Shown in pieces: positions 36,958 through 45,341 of a stretch of 64,000 nt of DNA. The stretch covers positions 1 through 64,000 of the forward strand of contig VXLL01000010.1 of NCBI GenBank assembly GCA_009841615.1, read 5' to 3'. The notes beneath the pieces were generated by a model. That model had not been told where the DNA came from. It saw only the letters and a program-made list of their open reading frames with translations, and did no database searches. Origin of the DNA: Gammaproteobacteria bacterium. GTDB lineage: Bacteria > Pseudomonadota > Gammaproteobacteria > Pseudomonadales > Azotimanducaceae. The number at the start of each line of letters is the position of its first letter. The first letter of the stretch is position 1. A program made the position numbers and the translations under genes.

Positions 36958-37667
36958 CGGAAACAGATGATCGAATTAGGCTTCATCCCTCTTGGAAGAG
37001 TGTTCTGACGGAAGATCTTCAAGCGCCATACATGGCGCGGTTGCGGACGTTTTTAAAATCTGAACTGCAGGCTGGGAAACGCATCTACCCACCAATGCGG
37101 GAAATCTTCAGTGCACTGGATTACTGTCCTCTTGATCAAGTTCGTGTTGTAATAATTGGCCAAGACCCCTATCACGGCGAAAATCAAGCCCACGGTCTAA
37201 GTTTTAGTGTGAAACCTGGTGTTCGGCCACCTCCATCATTACGGAACATCTTTCAAGAGATTCATGACGACATGCATGCTTCATCGTCATCGAACCAACA
37301 GATTCCAATGAATCGTGGATGTTTAACGAGTTGGGCGGCGCAAGGAGTTCTGTTGTTAAATTCAGTACTAACAGTGGTTGCCGGTCGATCTGGTTCACAC
37401 CAAGGACATGGTTGGGAACAGTTCACTGACCAAATCGTAAACATAGTAAATGAACAGCGCGAACACGTCGTATTCTTACTTTGGGGTAACCCCGCACAAA
37501 GGAAGGGAGAGATTGTTAATCGCAACAGACACTACGTGTTAACAGCACCGCATCCCTCACCACTCTCTGCGGATCGAGGTTTCTTCGGGTGCCGCCACTT
37601 TTCGAAAACAAATAGTTATCTTCAAAGCCAAGGGTACGAACCCATTGATTGGTTTCGCGTAGAGTAA
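36954..37667 (+). CDS. ung: Uracil-DNA glycosylase
   Basis: Ung removes uracil from DNA as the first step of base-excision repair. The 237-residue protein has the catalytic water-activating motif GQDPYHGENQAHGLSFS (about 70-86), with Asp72 as the general base, and the minor-groove loop HPSPLSADRGF (about 200-210). It starts at ATG 36954, overlapping the lysS stop. The link with lysS is not the E. coli arrangement. All catalytic residues are present. Confidence 0.95.
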   Translation: MTETDDRIRLHPSWKSVLTEDLQAPYMARLRTFLKSELQAGKRIYPPMREIFSALDYCPLDQVRVVIIGQDPYHGENQAHGLSFSVKPGVRPPPSLRNIFQEIHDDMHASSSSNQQIPMNRGCLTSWAAQGVLLLNSVLTVVAGRSGSHQGHGWEQFTDQIVNIVNEQREHVVFLLWGNPAQRKGEIVNRNRHYVLTAPHPSPLSADRGFFGCRHFSKTNSYLQSQGYEPIDWFRVE

Positions 37668-37679
37668 AAGGAGACTTTT

Positions 37680-38300
37680 TTGAGTCAATTTTTTGAAATT
37701 CATCCGACTAACCCCCAACCTCGACTCATTAATGAGGCGGTGAAAATTTTGCGTGCGACGGGCGTCATCGTTTACCCTACAGATGCAACCTACGCACTCG
37801 GTTGCCGGTTAACAGATATCAATGCCCTTGATCGGATACGCTCGATTCGGAAACTGCAATCGAACCACCTAATGACATTGGTTTGTAAAGACTTATCTGA
37901 TCTTTCAATGTATGCTCAAGTGGATAATGCTTCTTATCGATTGATTCGACGTGCGACGCCTGGTCCTTTCACGTTTATTCTGAAGGCATCTAGAGACGTG
38001 CCTAGACGTGTAGTGGGTACCAAGCGCAAGACGATTGGATTGCGTATTCCAGATTCCGAAATTGCACTAGCTCTCTTGGAAGCGCTGAATGAACCGATTC
38101 TCTCCACTACCATGATTTTGCCCGATGAAGACTTTCCCTTGACGGATCCGAAGACCTTTAGAAGTCGGCTAGAACATGACGTTGACGCGATCTTGGACGG
38201 CGGAGCACTCGGACAGGAATTCACTACACTCGTCAATCTCGAAAATGGTTTTCCAACGATCGTTCGTCAAGGTCTCGGTGAGCTACCGGGTCAGGAATGA
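37680..38300 (+). CDS. yciO: YciO/Sua5/YrdC-family protein
   Basis: A 206-residue member of the YrdC fold, which in TsaC makes threonylcarbamoyl-adenylate for the t6A tRNA modification. Typical phrases are GVIVYPTDATYALGC (about 29-43) and KLQSNHLMTLVCKDLSDLS (about 58-76). It is closer to YciO than TsaC, because it lies upstream of trpS-scpA-scpB-rluB, as YciO often does, and has a YciO-type C-terminus. It starts at TTG with AAAAGGAG eight bases before. The in vivo role of YciO is uncertain. Confidence 0.85.
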   Translation: MSQFFEIHPTNPQPRLINEAVKILRATGVIVYPTDATYALGCRLTDINALDRIRSIRKLQSNHLMTLVCKDLSDLSMYAQVDNASYRLIRRATPGPFTFILKASRDVPRRVVGTKRKTIGLRIPDSEIALALLEALNEPILSTTMILPDEDFPLTDPKTFRSRLEHDVDAILDGGALGQEFTTLVNLENGFPTIVRQGLGELPGQE

Positions 38301-38342
38301 ATGTAAATTTGTCTTTTGCTTAACAAATTGACTCACAAATCT

Positions 38343-38371
38343 TTGTCTCGCGTTTAACATACTTTTTATTA
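38343..38371 (+). promoter_or_regulatory. Candidate promoter for trpS-scpAB
   Basis: TTGTCT (38343-38348) and TTATTA (38366-38371) are 17 bases apart, 17 bases before the trpS start. A second -35-like TTGACT lies at 38328-38333. The AT-rich 88-base gap holds no other clear element. Confidence 0.3.
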
Positions 38372-38388
38372 TTGAGAGTTTCTGAGTT

Positions 38389-39591
38389 TTGAACGAAGAT
38401 CGCGTTGTTTCTGGTATGCGCCCGACAGGTCGTCTGCATCTTGGTCACTACCACGGTGCGATCAAGAATTGGGCTAATCTACAGCACAAGTACGAGTGTT
38501 TCTTTTTTGTTGCGGATTGGCATGCTCTTACCACGAATTACCACTCGACTGAACTCATCGAACAGGACACCCACGATATGTTGGTGGATTGGTTTGCAAG
38601 TGGAGTCTCCCCTTCGTCAGCTACTGTGTTCGTACAGAGTAAGGTACCGGAACATGCAGAACTTCATGTGCTACTTTCCATGATTACACCGTTGTCGTGG
38701 TTAGAACGTGTACCTACATACAAAGACACGATTAAGCGACTTAATGACCGAGATTTAAATACTTACGGTTTTTTGGGCTACCCGGTACTTCAAGCAGCTG
38801 ACATTCTGATGTATCGAGGTGGGCGTGTGCCGGTTGGCGCGGATCAAATTGCACATGTCGAACTCACCCGAGAGATCGCCCGTACATTTAATTTCACCTT
38901 TGGCCGAGGGCACCACTGGGAGTCAGTCGCGCAAAAGGCGGTTGAACGCTTACCGAAGAAACTGCGACAACAATATCGGTCGGTGCAACGGAAATTTGTC
39001 GAAGCTGGCAATTCTGAAGGGATCGAAAGGATACGAGCTCAACTATTCGAACAACACTACTTGAACGAAGACGAAAGAGAACGCCTGTTAGGTTATTTAG
39101 AGGGTGTTGGTAGAGTGTTGCTACCGGAACCAGAAGTCTTGCTTACTGAGACTGCCACACTACCAGGACTGGACGGAGAAAAGATGTCCAAATCCTACAA
39201 CAACACGATCTACTTACGTGAAGAACCTAAAAAACTAGAACAAAAGGTTCGCACAATGCAAACCGATCCAGCTCGGGTACGTCGACACGATCCTGGCAAT
39301 CCTGATAAGTGTCCCACCTACTCGTTGCACAAGATTTATTCACCGCCCGAGACCTTGGACTGGGTCACTCAGGGATGTACATCCGCGAGCATCGGTTGTT
39401 TAGACTGTAAGGGTCCATTAATCGATGCATTGCAACAAGAACAAAGAGTCTTTCGGTCCCGCGCCGAACCTTATTTAGAAGATCCTCAACGAGTTCGACA
39501 TGTGATTCAGGAAGGATCGGAGAACGCGCGAACAGTTGCTAAAGAGACCTTGGAAGACGTTAAATCAGCAATTGGAATCAGCTTTCGATGA
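38389..39591 (+). CDS. trpS: Tryptophanyl-tRNA synthetase
   Basis: Charges tRNA-Trp; class I enzyme. The 400-residue chain has the HIGH-type HLGHYHGA (about 17-24) near its start and KMSKS in GEKMSKSYNN (about 264-273). At 400 residues it is longer than E. coli TrpS (334): an extra region of about 65 residues (about 185-245, rich in Arg and Glu) sits between the usual active-site halves, as in the longer Pseudomonas-type enzyme. The start is TTG at 38389. The stop overlaps the scpA start by four bases. Confidence 0.93.
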   Translation: MNEDRVVSGMRPTGRLHLGHYHGAIKNWANLQHKYECFFFVADWHALTTNYHSTELIEQDTHDMLVDWFASGVSPSSATVFVQSKVPEHAELHVLLSMITPLSWLERVPTYKDTIKRLNDRDLNTYGFLGYPVLQAADILMYRGGRVPVGADQIAHVELTREIARTFNFTFGRGHHWESVAQKAVERLPKKLRQQYRSVQRKFVEAGNSEGIERIRAQLFEQHYLNEDERERLLGYLEGVGRVLLPEPEVLLTETATLPGLDGEKMSKSYNNTIYLREEPKKLEQKVRTMQTDPARVRRHDPGNPDKCPTYSLHKIYSPPETLDWVTQGCTSASIGCLDCKGPLIDALQQEQRVFRSRAEPYLEDPQRVRHVIQEGSENARTVAKETLEDVKSAIGISFR

Positions 39592-40397
39592 GTACAGACG
39601 TTAAATCCTCTCAAGATCTGTCGACTGAAAATACAACGACCTTCGATCAAGATTTAATACCGGACGATTTGTACATACCACCAGATGCGCTGGTTGTCAT
39701 TCTGCAAGCCTTTACAGGGCCGTTAGATTTGTTGCTTTATCTCATTCGACGGCAAAATTTAGACATTTTGGACATCCCCATTGCAGAAGTCACAAAGCAA
39801 TATATGGCATACATCGACATGATGACTACCATGCGATTAGAGCTTGCTGGAGATTATCTAGTGATGTCGGCGACATTGGCTCAGATAAAGTCAAGCATGC
39901 TACTACCTCGAGCGCACGAAGAAGAGGAAGAGGAAGCAGATCCAAGGGCTGAGCTTGTTCGGAGGTTATTGGAATACGAAACGTTCAAAAGTGCTGCAGG
40001 CGAGCTAGATCAACTACCTCGCGTGGAAAGGGATGTGTTCCCGATTCACGCAACCTATGACGAAGCGCTGATTAAGGTTGCTCCTGTACCTGTGGAGATG
40101 CGTGAGCTATTACTCGCATTCAGCGATATTTTGGATCGTGTCCGTTTAATTCAAGACTATGAAGTCAGTCCAGAACCGCTATCTGTTGAAGAACGTATGG
40201 AACACATTCTTCAAACAGTCCTTGGTTCAGCTGACTATATATCTTTTCGGGATTTTCTTGGCGAAGTCAAAAATACAGAACTTGTGGTAGTCACCTTTTT
40301 AGCGATGTTAGAGCTGGTTAAGACGGGACACATTGTGCTAGTGCAACACGAACAATTTGCACCGATTTTCATAGGTCGCGCAGCTTCAGCGACGTGA
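39588..40397 (+). CDS. scpA: Segregation and condensation protein A
   Basis: ScpA is the kleisin that bridges SMC heads with ScpB. The 269-residue protein shows the N-terminal kleisin segment FTGPLDLLLYLIRRQNLDILDIPIAEV (split here as FTGPLDLLLYLIRR and DILDIPIAEV, about 43-66), an acidic linker EEEEEEADP (about 114-122), and the winged-helix end with TFLAMLELVKTG (about 242-253). It overlaps trpS by ATGA and precedes scpB by 91 bases. Smc itself is not in the window. Confidence 0.93.
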   Translation: MSTDVKSSQDLSTENTTTFDQDLIPDDLYIPPDALVVILQAFTGPLDLLLYLIRRQNLDILDIPIAEVTKQYMAYIDMMTTMRLELAGDYLVMSATLAQIKSSMLLPRAHEEEEEEADPRAELVRRLLEYETFKSAAGELDQLPRVERDVFPIHATYDEALIKVAPVPVEMRELLLAFSDILDRVRLIQDYEVSPEPLSVEERMEHILQTVLGSADYISFRDFLGEVKNTELVVVTFLAMLELVKTGHIVLVQHEQFAPIFIGRAASAT

Positions 40398-40488
40398 TGT
40401 TCGCTCGTATTCTAGAAGTGTTAAAGTCTCGAACCATCCGATCGGCAAGAGATAACTTGAGGAGGAGTGGGCGCATTAGCTCAACATT

Positions 40489-41133
40489 GTGTTAGCCATA
40501 ACCGAAGTAAAACGGATTGTTGAAACATTGCTGCTGGTGTCGGAGAATCCGCTCACTCAGCAACAGATTATTAATGTGATAGAAGACGATCCGGAAAAGC
40601 AACAGGAGTTATTGGAACTGGTCCCTCGCGCTCTCTATTTGATCGAACAAGACTGCGAAACACGACCCTACGAGTTGAAGGAAGTGAAATCTGGTTTTCG
40701 ACTCCAGATCGGAGCAGAAATGAGCTCTTGGGTCGCTAAGCTTCTGCGACATAAACCTCGAAAGTATTCTCGAGCAACCCTTGAGACTATGGTATTAATC
40801 GCCTACAGACAACCGATTACCCGTGGTGAAATTGAACAAATTCGTGGTGTCAGTGTTAACACGAACACCATTCGAAACCTCATGGATCGTGGTTGGGTGA
40901 GAGAACTGGGTACGAGGAATTCGCCTGGACGGCCGATGACTTACGGGACGACGGCGACGTTTCTCGATTACTTTGGACTTCGTTCGCTAAACGATCTTCC
41001 AGAACTGCAAGAAGCGGACGAACTATCGGTGCAAGTCACCGAGTTAGGCATCGAACGGCTACCTAGTCTAGAGTCGGACTCAACTAAAGAAACTTCTGAA
41101 ACCAAGAGCTCCCGCGATCCCAGCACTGACTGA
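40489..41133 (+). CDS. scpB: Segregation and condensation protein B
   Basis: ScpB forms a dimer of winged helices that binds ScpA and SMC. The 214-residue protein starts with EVKRIVETLLLVSENPLTQQQI, split by the start region, and carries ATLETMVLIAYRQPITRGEIEQIRG, the core of the second winged helix (about 98-125), with a disordered acidic tail. It starts with GTG at 40489; the only strong ribosome site, GAGGAGGAG, is about 27 bases upstream and so is not well placed. No better in-frame start was found. Confidence 0.9.
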   Translation: MLAITEVKRIVETLLLVSENPLTQQQIINVIEDDPEKQQELLELVPRALYLIEQDCETRPYELKEVKSGFRLQIGAEMSSWVAKLLRHKPRKYSRATLETMVLIAYRQPITRGEIEQIRGVSVNTNTIRNLMDRGWVRELGTRNSPGRPMTYGTTATFLDYFGLRSLNDLPELQEADELSVQVTELGIERLPSLESDSTKETSETKSSRDPSTD

Positions 41134-41143
41134 GGCCGCTGAC

Positions 41144-41977
41144 TTGAGCGATCAATCGACTCAAAAGTTACAAAAGTTCCTAGCCGACCAAGGCTTAGGA
41201 TCCCGTCGTGAAATGGAGCGTTGTATACTCGATGGACGTGTGACAGTCAATGGAAAAATAGCACATCAAGGTCAACGTATTGGCGAGTCCGATCGTGTTG
41301 AATTCAATGGTAAACGAATAACCAAAACCGATGGCAGCAAGAAAGTCCGCGTACTGATCATGAATAAAGCACCAGGACAAATTGTTTCTAGAAAGCGTGA
41401 CTCTCAGCATAGAGTAACGGTATTCGATCAGCTACCGAAACTCGCTAACCAACGTTGGATATCGGTCGGTCGCCTAGACGTGGCAACGAGTGGGCTCTTA
41501 CTCTTTACTAACCATGGACTATTAGCACATCGCTTGATGCACCCCTCTTTCGTGATCGATCGCGAATATGCGGTGCGTGTTTTTGGCACACTCACAGAAG
41601 AGCAGCGTAAAGCTTGTCTAGATGGGGTTGAGTTAGAGGGTATTCTTCATCGATTTAGTGACATTCAATACTATGGTGGAACAGGTTCGAACCATTGGTA
41701 TCACGTCGTCCTCATGGAAGGTAGAAATCGAGAAATTCGACGAGTATTTGAGCGTCTAGGTTTAACGGTGTCACGTTTGAAACGTGTGCGATTTGGTCCG
41801 GTAATACTACCGACAAGACTAAGGACAGGGAAGTTTCTCGAAGTTTCTTCCGCCGACGTTGGAGCATTAGCCCAGTGGTTAAAAATTGAAGTAAGTACCA
41901 CAATGTTACCGAAAGTTAAAGAATGTGACAGTTGTCTCATTGACTATCCCGGTATAGGTAAATATCAGACCGAGTGA
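41144..41977 (+). CDS. rluB: 23S rRNA pseudouridine synthase RluB
   Basis: RluB turns U2605 of 23S rRNA into pseudouridine. The 277-residue chain has an S4-like domain (about 6-60, QKLQKFLADQGLGSRREMER) and the catalytic Asp in VGRLDVATSGLLLFTNHG. The match to RluB rather than RsuA or RluE comes from its place after scpB. The long Lys/Arg-rich tail often found on RluB is missing; it ends at KYQTE. It starts at TTG 41144, ten bases after the scpB stop. Confidence 0.9.
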   Translation: MSDQSTQKLQKFLADQGLGSRREMERCILDGRVTVNGKIAHQGQRIGESDRVEFNGKRITKTDGSKKVRVLIMNKAPGQIVSRKRDSQHRVTVFDQLPKLANQRWISVGRLDVATSGLLLFTNHGLLAHRLMHPSFVIDREYAVRVFGTLTEEQRKACLDGVELEGILHRFSDIQYYGGTGSNHWYHVVLMEGRNREIRRVFERLGLTVSRLKRVRFGPVILPTRLRTGKFLEVSSADVGALAQWLKIEVSTTMLPKVKECDSCLIDYPGIGKYQTE

Positions 41978-42273
41978 TCTCGTCAAGACGGTCGCCTACA
42001 TATACATTGCTACCCGCGGAGCTCTACCATGTGTATCAAGGTTTTGCTGACATCTCTCCACACTTTCTTTCCAACAGGAACAATGTTTGTTTCATCTAAG
42101 AAAGACGATATTCACCCGATTTTAAGAGCTTTTGGGCACTGGTGGATTGGGAAATGCGACGATTTGTCGAAAATAGTGTATACGGTAGGAGGACGCGAAC
42201 ACTTACAAGGAGAAGAAGGAAGAATCCACTTCCTAAAGTCTGCCTAAGAAGACCAAGGAGGAGTTTGTCGCGC
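41978..42273 (+). other. 296-base gap between rluB and an unknown protein gene
   Basis: No convincing gene was found. The last part, about 42180-42262, is purine-rich on the plus strand with four AGGAGG- or AAGGAG-like motifs, the last being the AAGGAGGAG that serves the next gene. A short frame beginning with ATG at 42029 has no ribosome site or recognisable content. Confidence 0.4.
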
Positions 42274-43548
42274 ATGCCGCTGAAACGATACTACAGAATA
42301 ACCGCAGGCTTGTTGTTAGTCTTGCTCGTTTCTGCGGCGGTATTTATTTGGTTCTTGTTGACTAACCAACGAAGGAACGAAGACTTTGACACAGCGGAGC
42401 AACATCAAGAAAACGATAATCTCGAAAACTTTAGTGAGAGACTTTTCCCACGCAAGGTAGTTGAACCTATCACGAACGATGAAGCTATAACTAACAACGA
42501 GTCTTCCACACCTTCAATGTCCCTAGTGTCCGCCTGTCCGGACCCTTCAGCAGAACTGACAGAGGAGTGTATGGCAACACTTGATGCTTTGTTTACTGAC
42601 AAGAAGATCGGGCACTTGGATTACTTGTGGATTACATTCAAAAATCAACTCACGTACGGCCAAGTTTATTTCGATCCAGTTGGAGATCGACAAAGAGTGT
42701 CCGAAGCACTCTTCAATCCTGAATGTAGCTTCGGAGACAAAGACGAACCGCGTTGGGACTTGTATGAGGAGTGTCATGCTGACGCGTTTGCGAGACTTTT
42801 TCACTTCACACGAAAGTGCAACAATCCCAGCGGTTATGCAGATCGGATAGACCGATGGTTTTTATACTTATGGGAAGAACAGGAAAGCGGTGAATTAAGG
42901 AATCAGTTTGATTTGCGTTTCCTTGCTATCGAAAATGCACCGTCGACGGAACAAGACAGACTCACACTCCAACTCTGGGAAGAAGTTCTAGAAATTCGAT
43001 GGGTAGTAGAGCGATGTGAACAATTTAACGTTAAAGAGATTTTGATTGATCCCGCGCGTGATATAGAGATCTTTAACAAGCTACGGGCAGCGAATACGAA
43101 AGCTTTTGTCAATGATCGACATGGCCAACGAATGGAAGTCGGGGAATCACTTCAGGTATTCGCGGCGCGTTTTGGAGAAGCATGGGCTGTGATTACATAT
43201 GATGGCACATCGTCATGGCATACTTTTCGAGCTGAACAATATCCATGGATATACACGAATCGAGAACTCTTTAGACGAGACGCAACACGAGCATCTAAAC
43301 TTCTTGCCGGTGTTCAGATAGCCATCGAATTAGAGGAGTCACGAATAGAATTTGATTGGGACTACTTAGTTTCGCACATTTGTACGAATCAGCTAGAAAC
43401 TGATTCCACAAATTGTCAAACAGCTATCAATTCACTGCGCGCAAATTTAGACCCAGTCGAATCTGATAAACTCCTCGTACTTGGACAGATTGAAGAGATG
43501 TCTATTGAGCTCGGAGTCTACGATCAAATCTCAACTGATGACCCTTGA
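42274..43548 (+). CDS. Unknown membrane-anchored protein
   Basis: A 424-residue protein with one N-terminal membrane helix (about 12-28, preceded by a basic start) and a large outside part, probably periplasmic. It has an acidic, Asn-rich linker (about 34-80), then a globular part with cysteines at about 87, 99, 145, 163 and 178 and a Trp-rich stretch (YLWITFKN, RWFLYLWEE). I recognise no family. I chose ATG 42274 since AAGGAGGAG lies just upstream; an earlier ATG at 42142 would add a very basic, unlikely leader. It is followed by a terminator at 43617. Confidence 0.78.
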   Translation: MPLKRYYRITAGLLLVLLVSAAVFIWFLLTNQRRNEDFDTAEQHQENDNLENFSERLFPRKVVEPITNDEAITNNESSTPSMSLVSACPDPSAELTEECMATLDALFTDKKIGHLDYLWITFKNQLTYGQVYFDPVGDRQRVSEALFNPECSFGDKDEPRWDLYEECHADAFARLFHFTRKCNNPSGYADRIDRWFLYLWEEQESGELRNQFDLRFLAIENAPSTEQDRLTLQLWEEVLEIRWVVERCEQFNVKEILIDPARDIEIFNKLRAANTKAFVNDRHGQRMEVGESLQVFAARFGEAWAVITYDGTSSWHTFRAEQYPWIYTNRELFRRDATRASKLLAGVQIAIELEESRIEFDWDYLVSHICTNQLETDSTNCQTAINSLRANLDPVESDKLLVLGQIEEMSIELGVYDQISTDDP

Positions 43549-43616
43549 CAGACTCACCGTATATTCGCGACTCTGACCGGGAAATCTCAGTTTGAAAGCT
43601 ATCGCATAATATTTGT

Positions 43617-43647
43617 AAGCACATGTGAGTGGCTTCGGTGCTTTTTT
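43617..43647 (+). terminator. Rho-independent terminator after the unknown anchored protein gene
   Basis: AAGCAC (43617-43622) and GTGCTT (43638-43643) form a stem around a 15-base loop, followed immediately by a T-run to 43647. It lies between the 424-residue protein gene and the convergent yciK gene. Confidence 0.6.
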
Positions 43648-43700
43648 AAGGGATCACGAGGGACGGTCTCGTTGGCACTATAGTATTTGATCGAAAACTA

Positions 43701-44474
43701 CTAGTACGACCAGTTGTTCGAACTCAATGACATACCCGTGCACTTGGACGAATCTGGTCCCATTAAGTACAGGTATAGGGGCATGTGTTCTTCTGCAGTA
43801 GGGAGTGTATCAGGATCTTCTGAAGGAAAGGCTTGAGCACGCATTGAAGTACGTGTAGCGCCAGGATTCAGTGAGTTCACGCGAATGTTGCTATCTTCAC
43901 TCAGTTCATCTGCGAGCACTTGAGTTAGACCTTCGGTAGCAAACTTTGATAGTGAGTAAGCTCCCCAATAAGCCCTACCGCGGCGGCCAACACCGGAAGA
44001 TGTAAACACGATCGAAGCATCTGGTGCCTTTCGAAGCAAAGGTAGTGCAGCCTGTGTAATCAGATACGCGGAGTGAAGGTTTACTTGGAAAACCTGTATC
44101 CATTTGTCGTAGGGGTACCCCTCAATCAAAGTTTTTGGACCTAGGATTGACGCATTATGAAGAATACCGTCTAGGCGAGAGTATTCACCTTCAAGTCCGT
44201 GTTTTAGTTCAATAGCTGAAGTTGCATCAAAGTGCGTTAAATCGATAGGAATAATTAAAGAAGCTTGTCCGGTGTGTTCCGCGATTTCATCATGGACTGA
44301 GTCTAATTTTTGCCGCGTTCGTCCAAGAAGGATGAGATTTGCACCATGCTTTGCATAAGCGATAGCGGCGACGCGACCGATTCCATCCCCGGCTCCCGTT
44401 ACAAGAATCGTTCGGTTGGCGAGTAAATTCGGGTCTGGTTTGTAAGATTTACTCTGCCGCAGGCTTTTCAGCAT
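43701..44474 (-). CDS. yciK: Short-chain dehydrogenase YciK
   Basis: A 257-residue SDR. It has the NAD(P)-binding TGAGDGIG (about 26-33), NNAS-like HNAS (about 106-109), the catalytic Ser in FTSSGVGRRGRAYWG, and YSLSK with Tyr and Lys (about 172-176). The middle matches YciK, which is found after ubiG in many gammaproteobacteria; the substrate is unclear. The start overlaps ubiG by 26 bases, so translation is coupled. The gph/mupP phosphatase gene that often lies between the two is absent. Confidence 0.88.
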   Translation of the reverse strand: MLKSLRQSKSYKPDPNLLANRTILVTGAGDGIGRVAAIAYAKHGANLILLGRTRQKLDSVHDEIAEHTGQASLIIPIDLTHFDATSAIELKHGLEGEYSRLDGILHNASILGPKTLIEGYPYDKWIQVFQVNLHSAYLITQAALPLLRKAPDASIVFTSSGVGRRGRAYWGAYSLSKFATEGLTQVLADELSEDSNIRVNSLNPGATRTSMRAQAFPSEDPDTLPTAEEHMPLYLYLMGPDSSKCTGMSLSSNNWSY

Positions 44475-45156
44475 GTATCACATAATTAACGTTTACGTCG
44501 TTGCTCAATTGTGCGTATCTGGTGAAAGGGTTGTAGCTAAACCCTGCGCACTCTTTCACAACTAGACCCGCGGTTCGCATGGCTCGAGCGATGTCCGATG
44601 GACGCTGAAATTTCTCGTAGTCATGAGTACCGCGAGGAATCGCGTTAAGGACGTATTCGGCAGCTACAATCGCGAGAAGATAAGCTTGAAACGTCTTGTT
44701 TATAGTTGCGATGAAGACTGATCCTTGCGGTTTGCAAAGATCGGCTAGTGCTTGAATCGTTTCGCCTGGGTCAATAACGTGTTCCAATGTTTCCATCGCG
44801 ATTACAACATCGAAATTTTCAGGTCTATCCGATACGAGGTCCTCTGCTGTTGTGCAAAGATATTTGACGCGATTGTCAATACCCGATTCGATAGCATGCA
44901 ATTTTGCCACTTGAATAGTCCTCTTTGCAGGATCAATTCCGGTTACGTGCCCTCCCATTAATACTATGCGTTCGGAAAGGATTCCACCACCGCAACCGAC
45001 ATCCAATATTTCCTTACCACGAAGGGGGACCCGATCAGCTACAAACCGTACTCTGAGCGGGTTGATATCATGTAAGGGACTAACTTCAGAGTCGGTATTC
45101 CACCAACTAGGCGCGATTTCGTCAAATTTCGCGACTTCTTCGGCATCAATAACCAT
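44449..45156 (-). CDS. ubiG: Ubiquinone biosynthesis O-methyltransferase UbiG
   Basis: UbiG carries out both O-methylations in ubiquinone synthesis using S-adenosylmethionine. The 235-residue protein opens with VAKFDEIAPSWWNTDSEVSPLHDINPLR, split as FDEIAPSWWNTDSE and PLHDINPLRV, a UbiG hallmark, then the SAM motif ILDVGCGGGILSE (about 49-61) and the helix region DVVIAMETLEHV. Its presence fits an aerobic respiratory cell using ubiquinone. It is divergent from gyrA. Confidence 0.95.
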   Translation of the reverse strand: MVIDAEEVAKFDEIAPSWWNTDSEVSPLHDINPLRVRFVADRVPLRGKEILDVGCGGGILSERIVLMGGHVTGIDPAKRTIQVAKLHAIESGIDNRVKYLCTTAEDLVSDRPENFDVVIAMETLEHVIDPGETIQALADLCKPQGSVFIATINKTFQAYLLAIVAAEYVLNAIPRGTHDYEKFQRPSDIARAMRTAGLVVKECAGFSYNPFTRYAQLSNDVNVNYVIHAEKPAAE

Positions 45157-45341
45157 TTTTTGTCCCTCAATCTAGTTCTTAGGTCAGGCTGATGACCGTA
45201 CCATAACGCAGTTATCCGCACGGAAAATCACTGCATGAAAATTATTTGTTAGTATTGTCGAGAATTGAGTGCATTGAACACGGGATTTTCATTACAATAC
45301 TAAGTTTAAACTTCGCTATTTTAAGAAAATAGTCACGTTAT

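Noticed and set aside
42029-42247. A 72-residue frame before the anchored unknown protein
   Set aside because: No ribosome site, no recognisable content, and it lies in a purine-rich leader.
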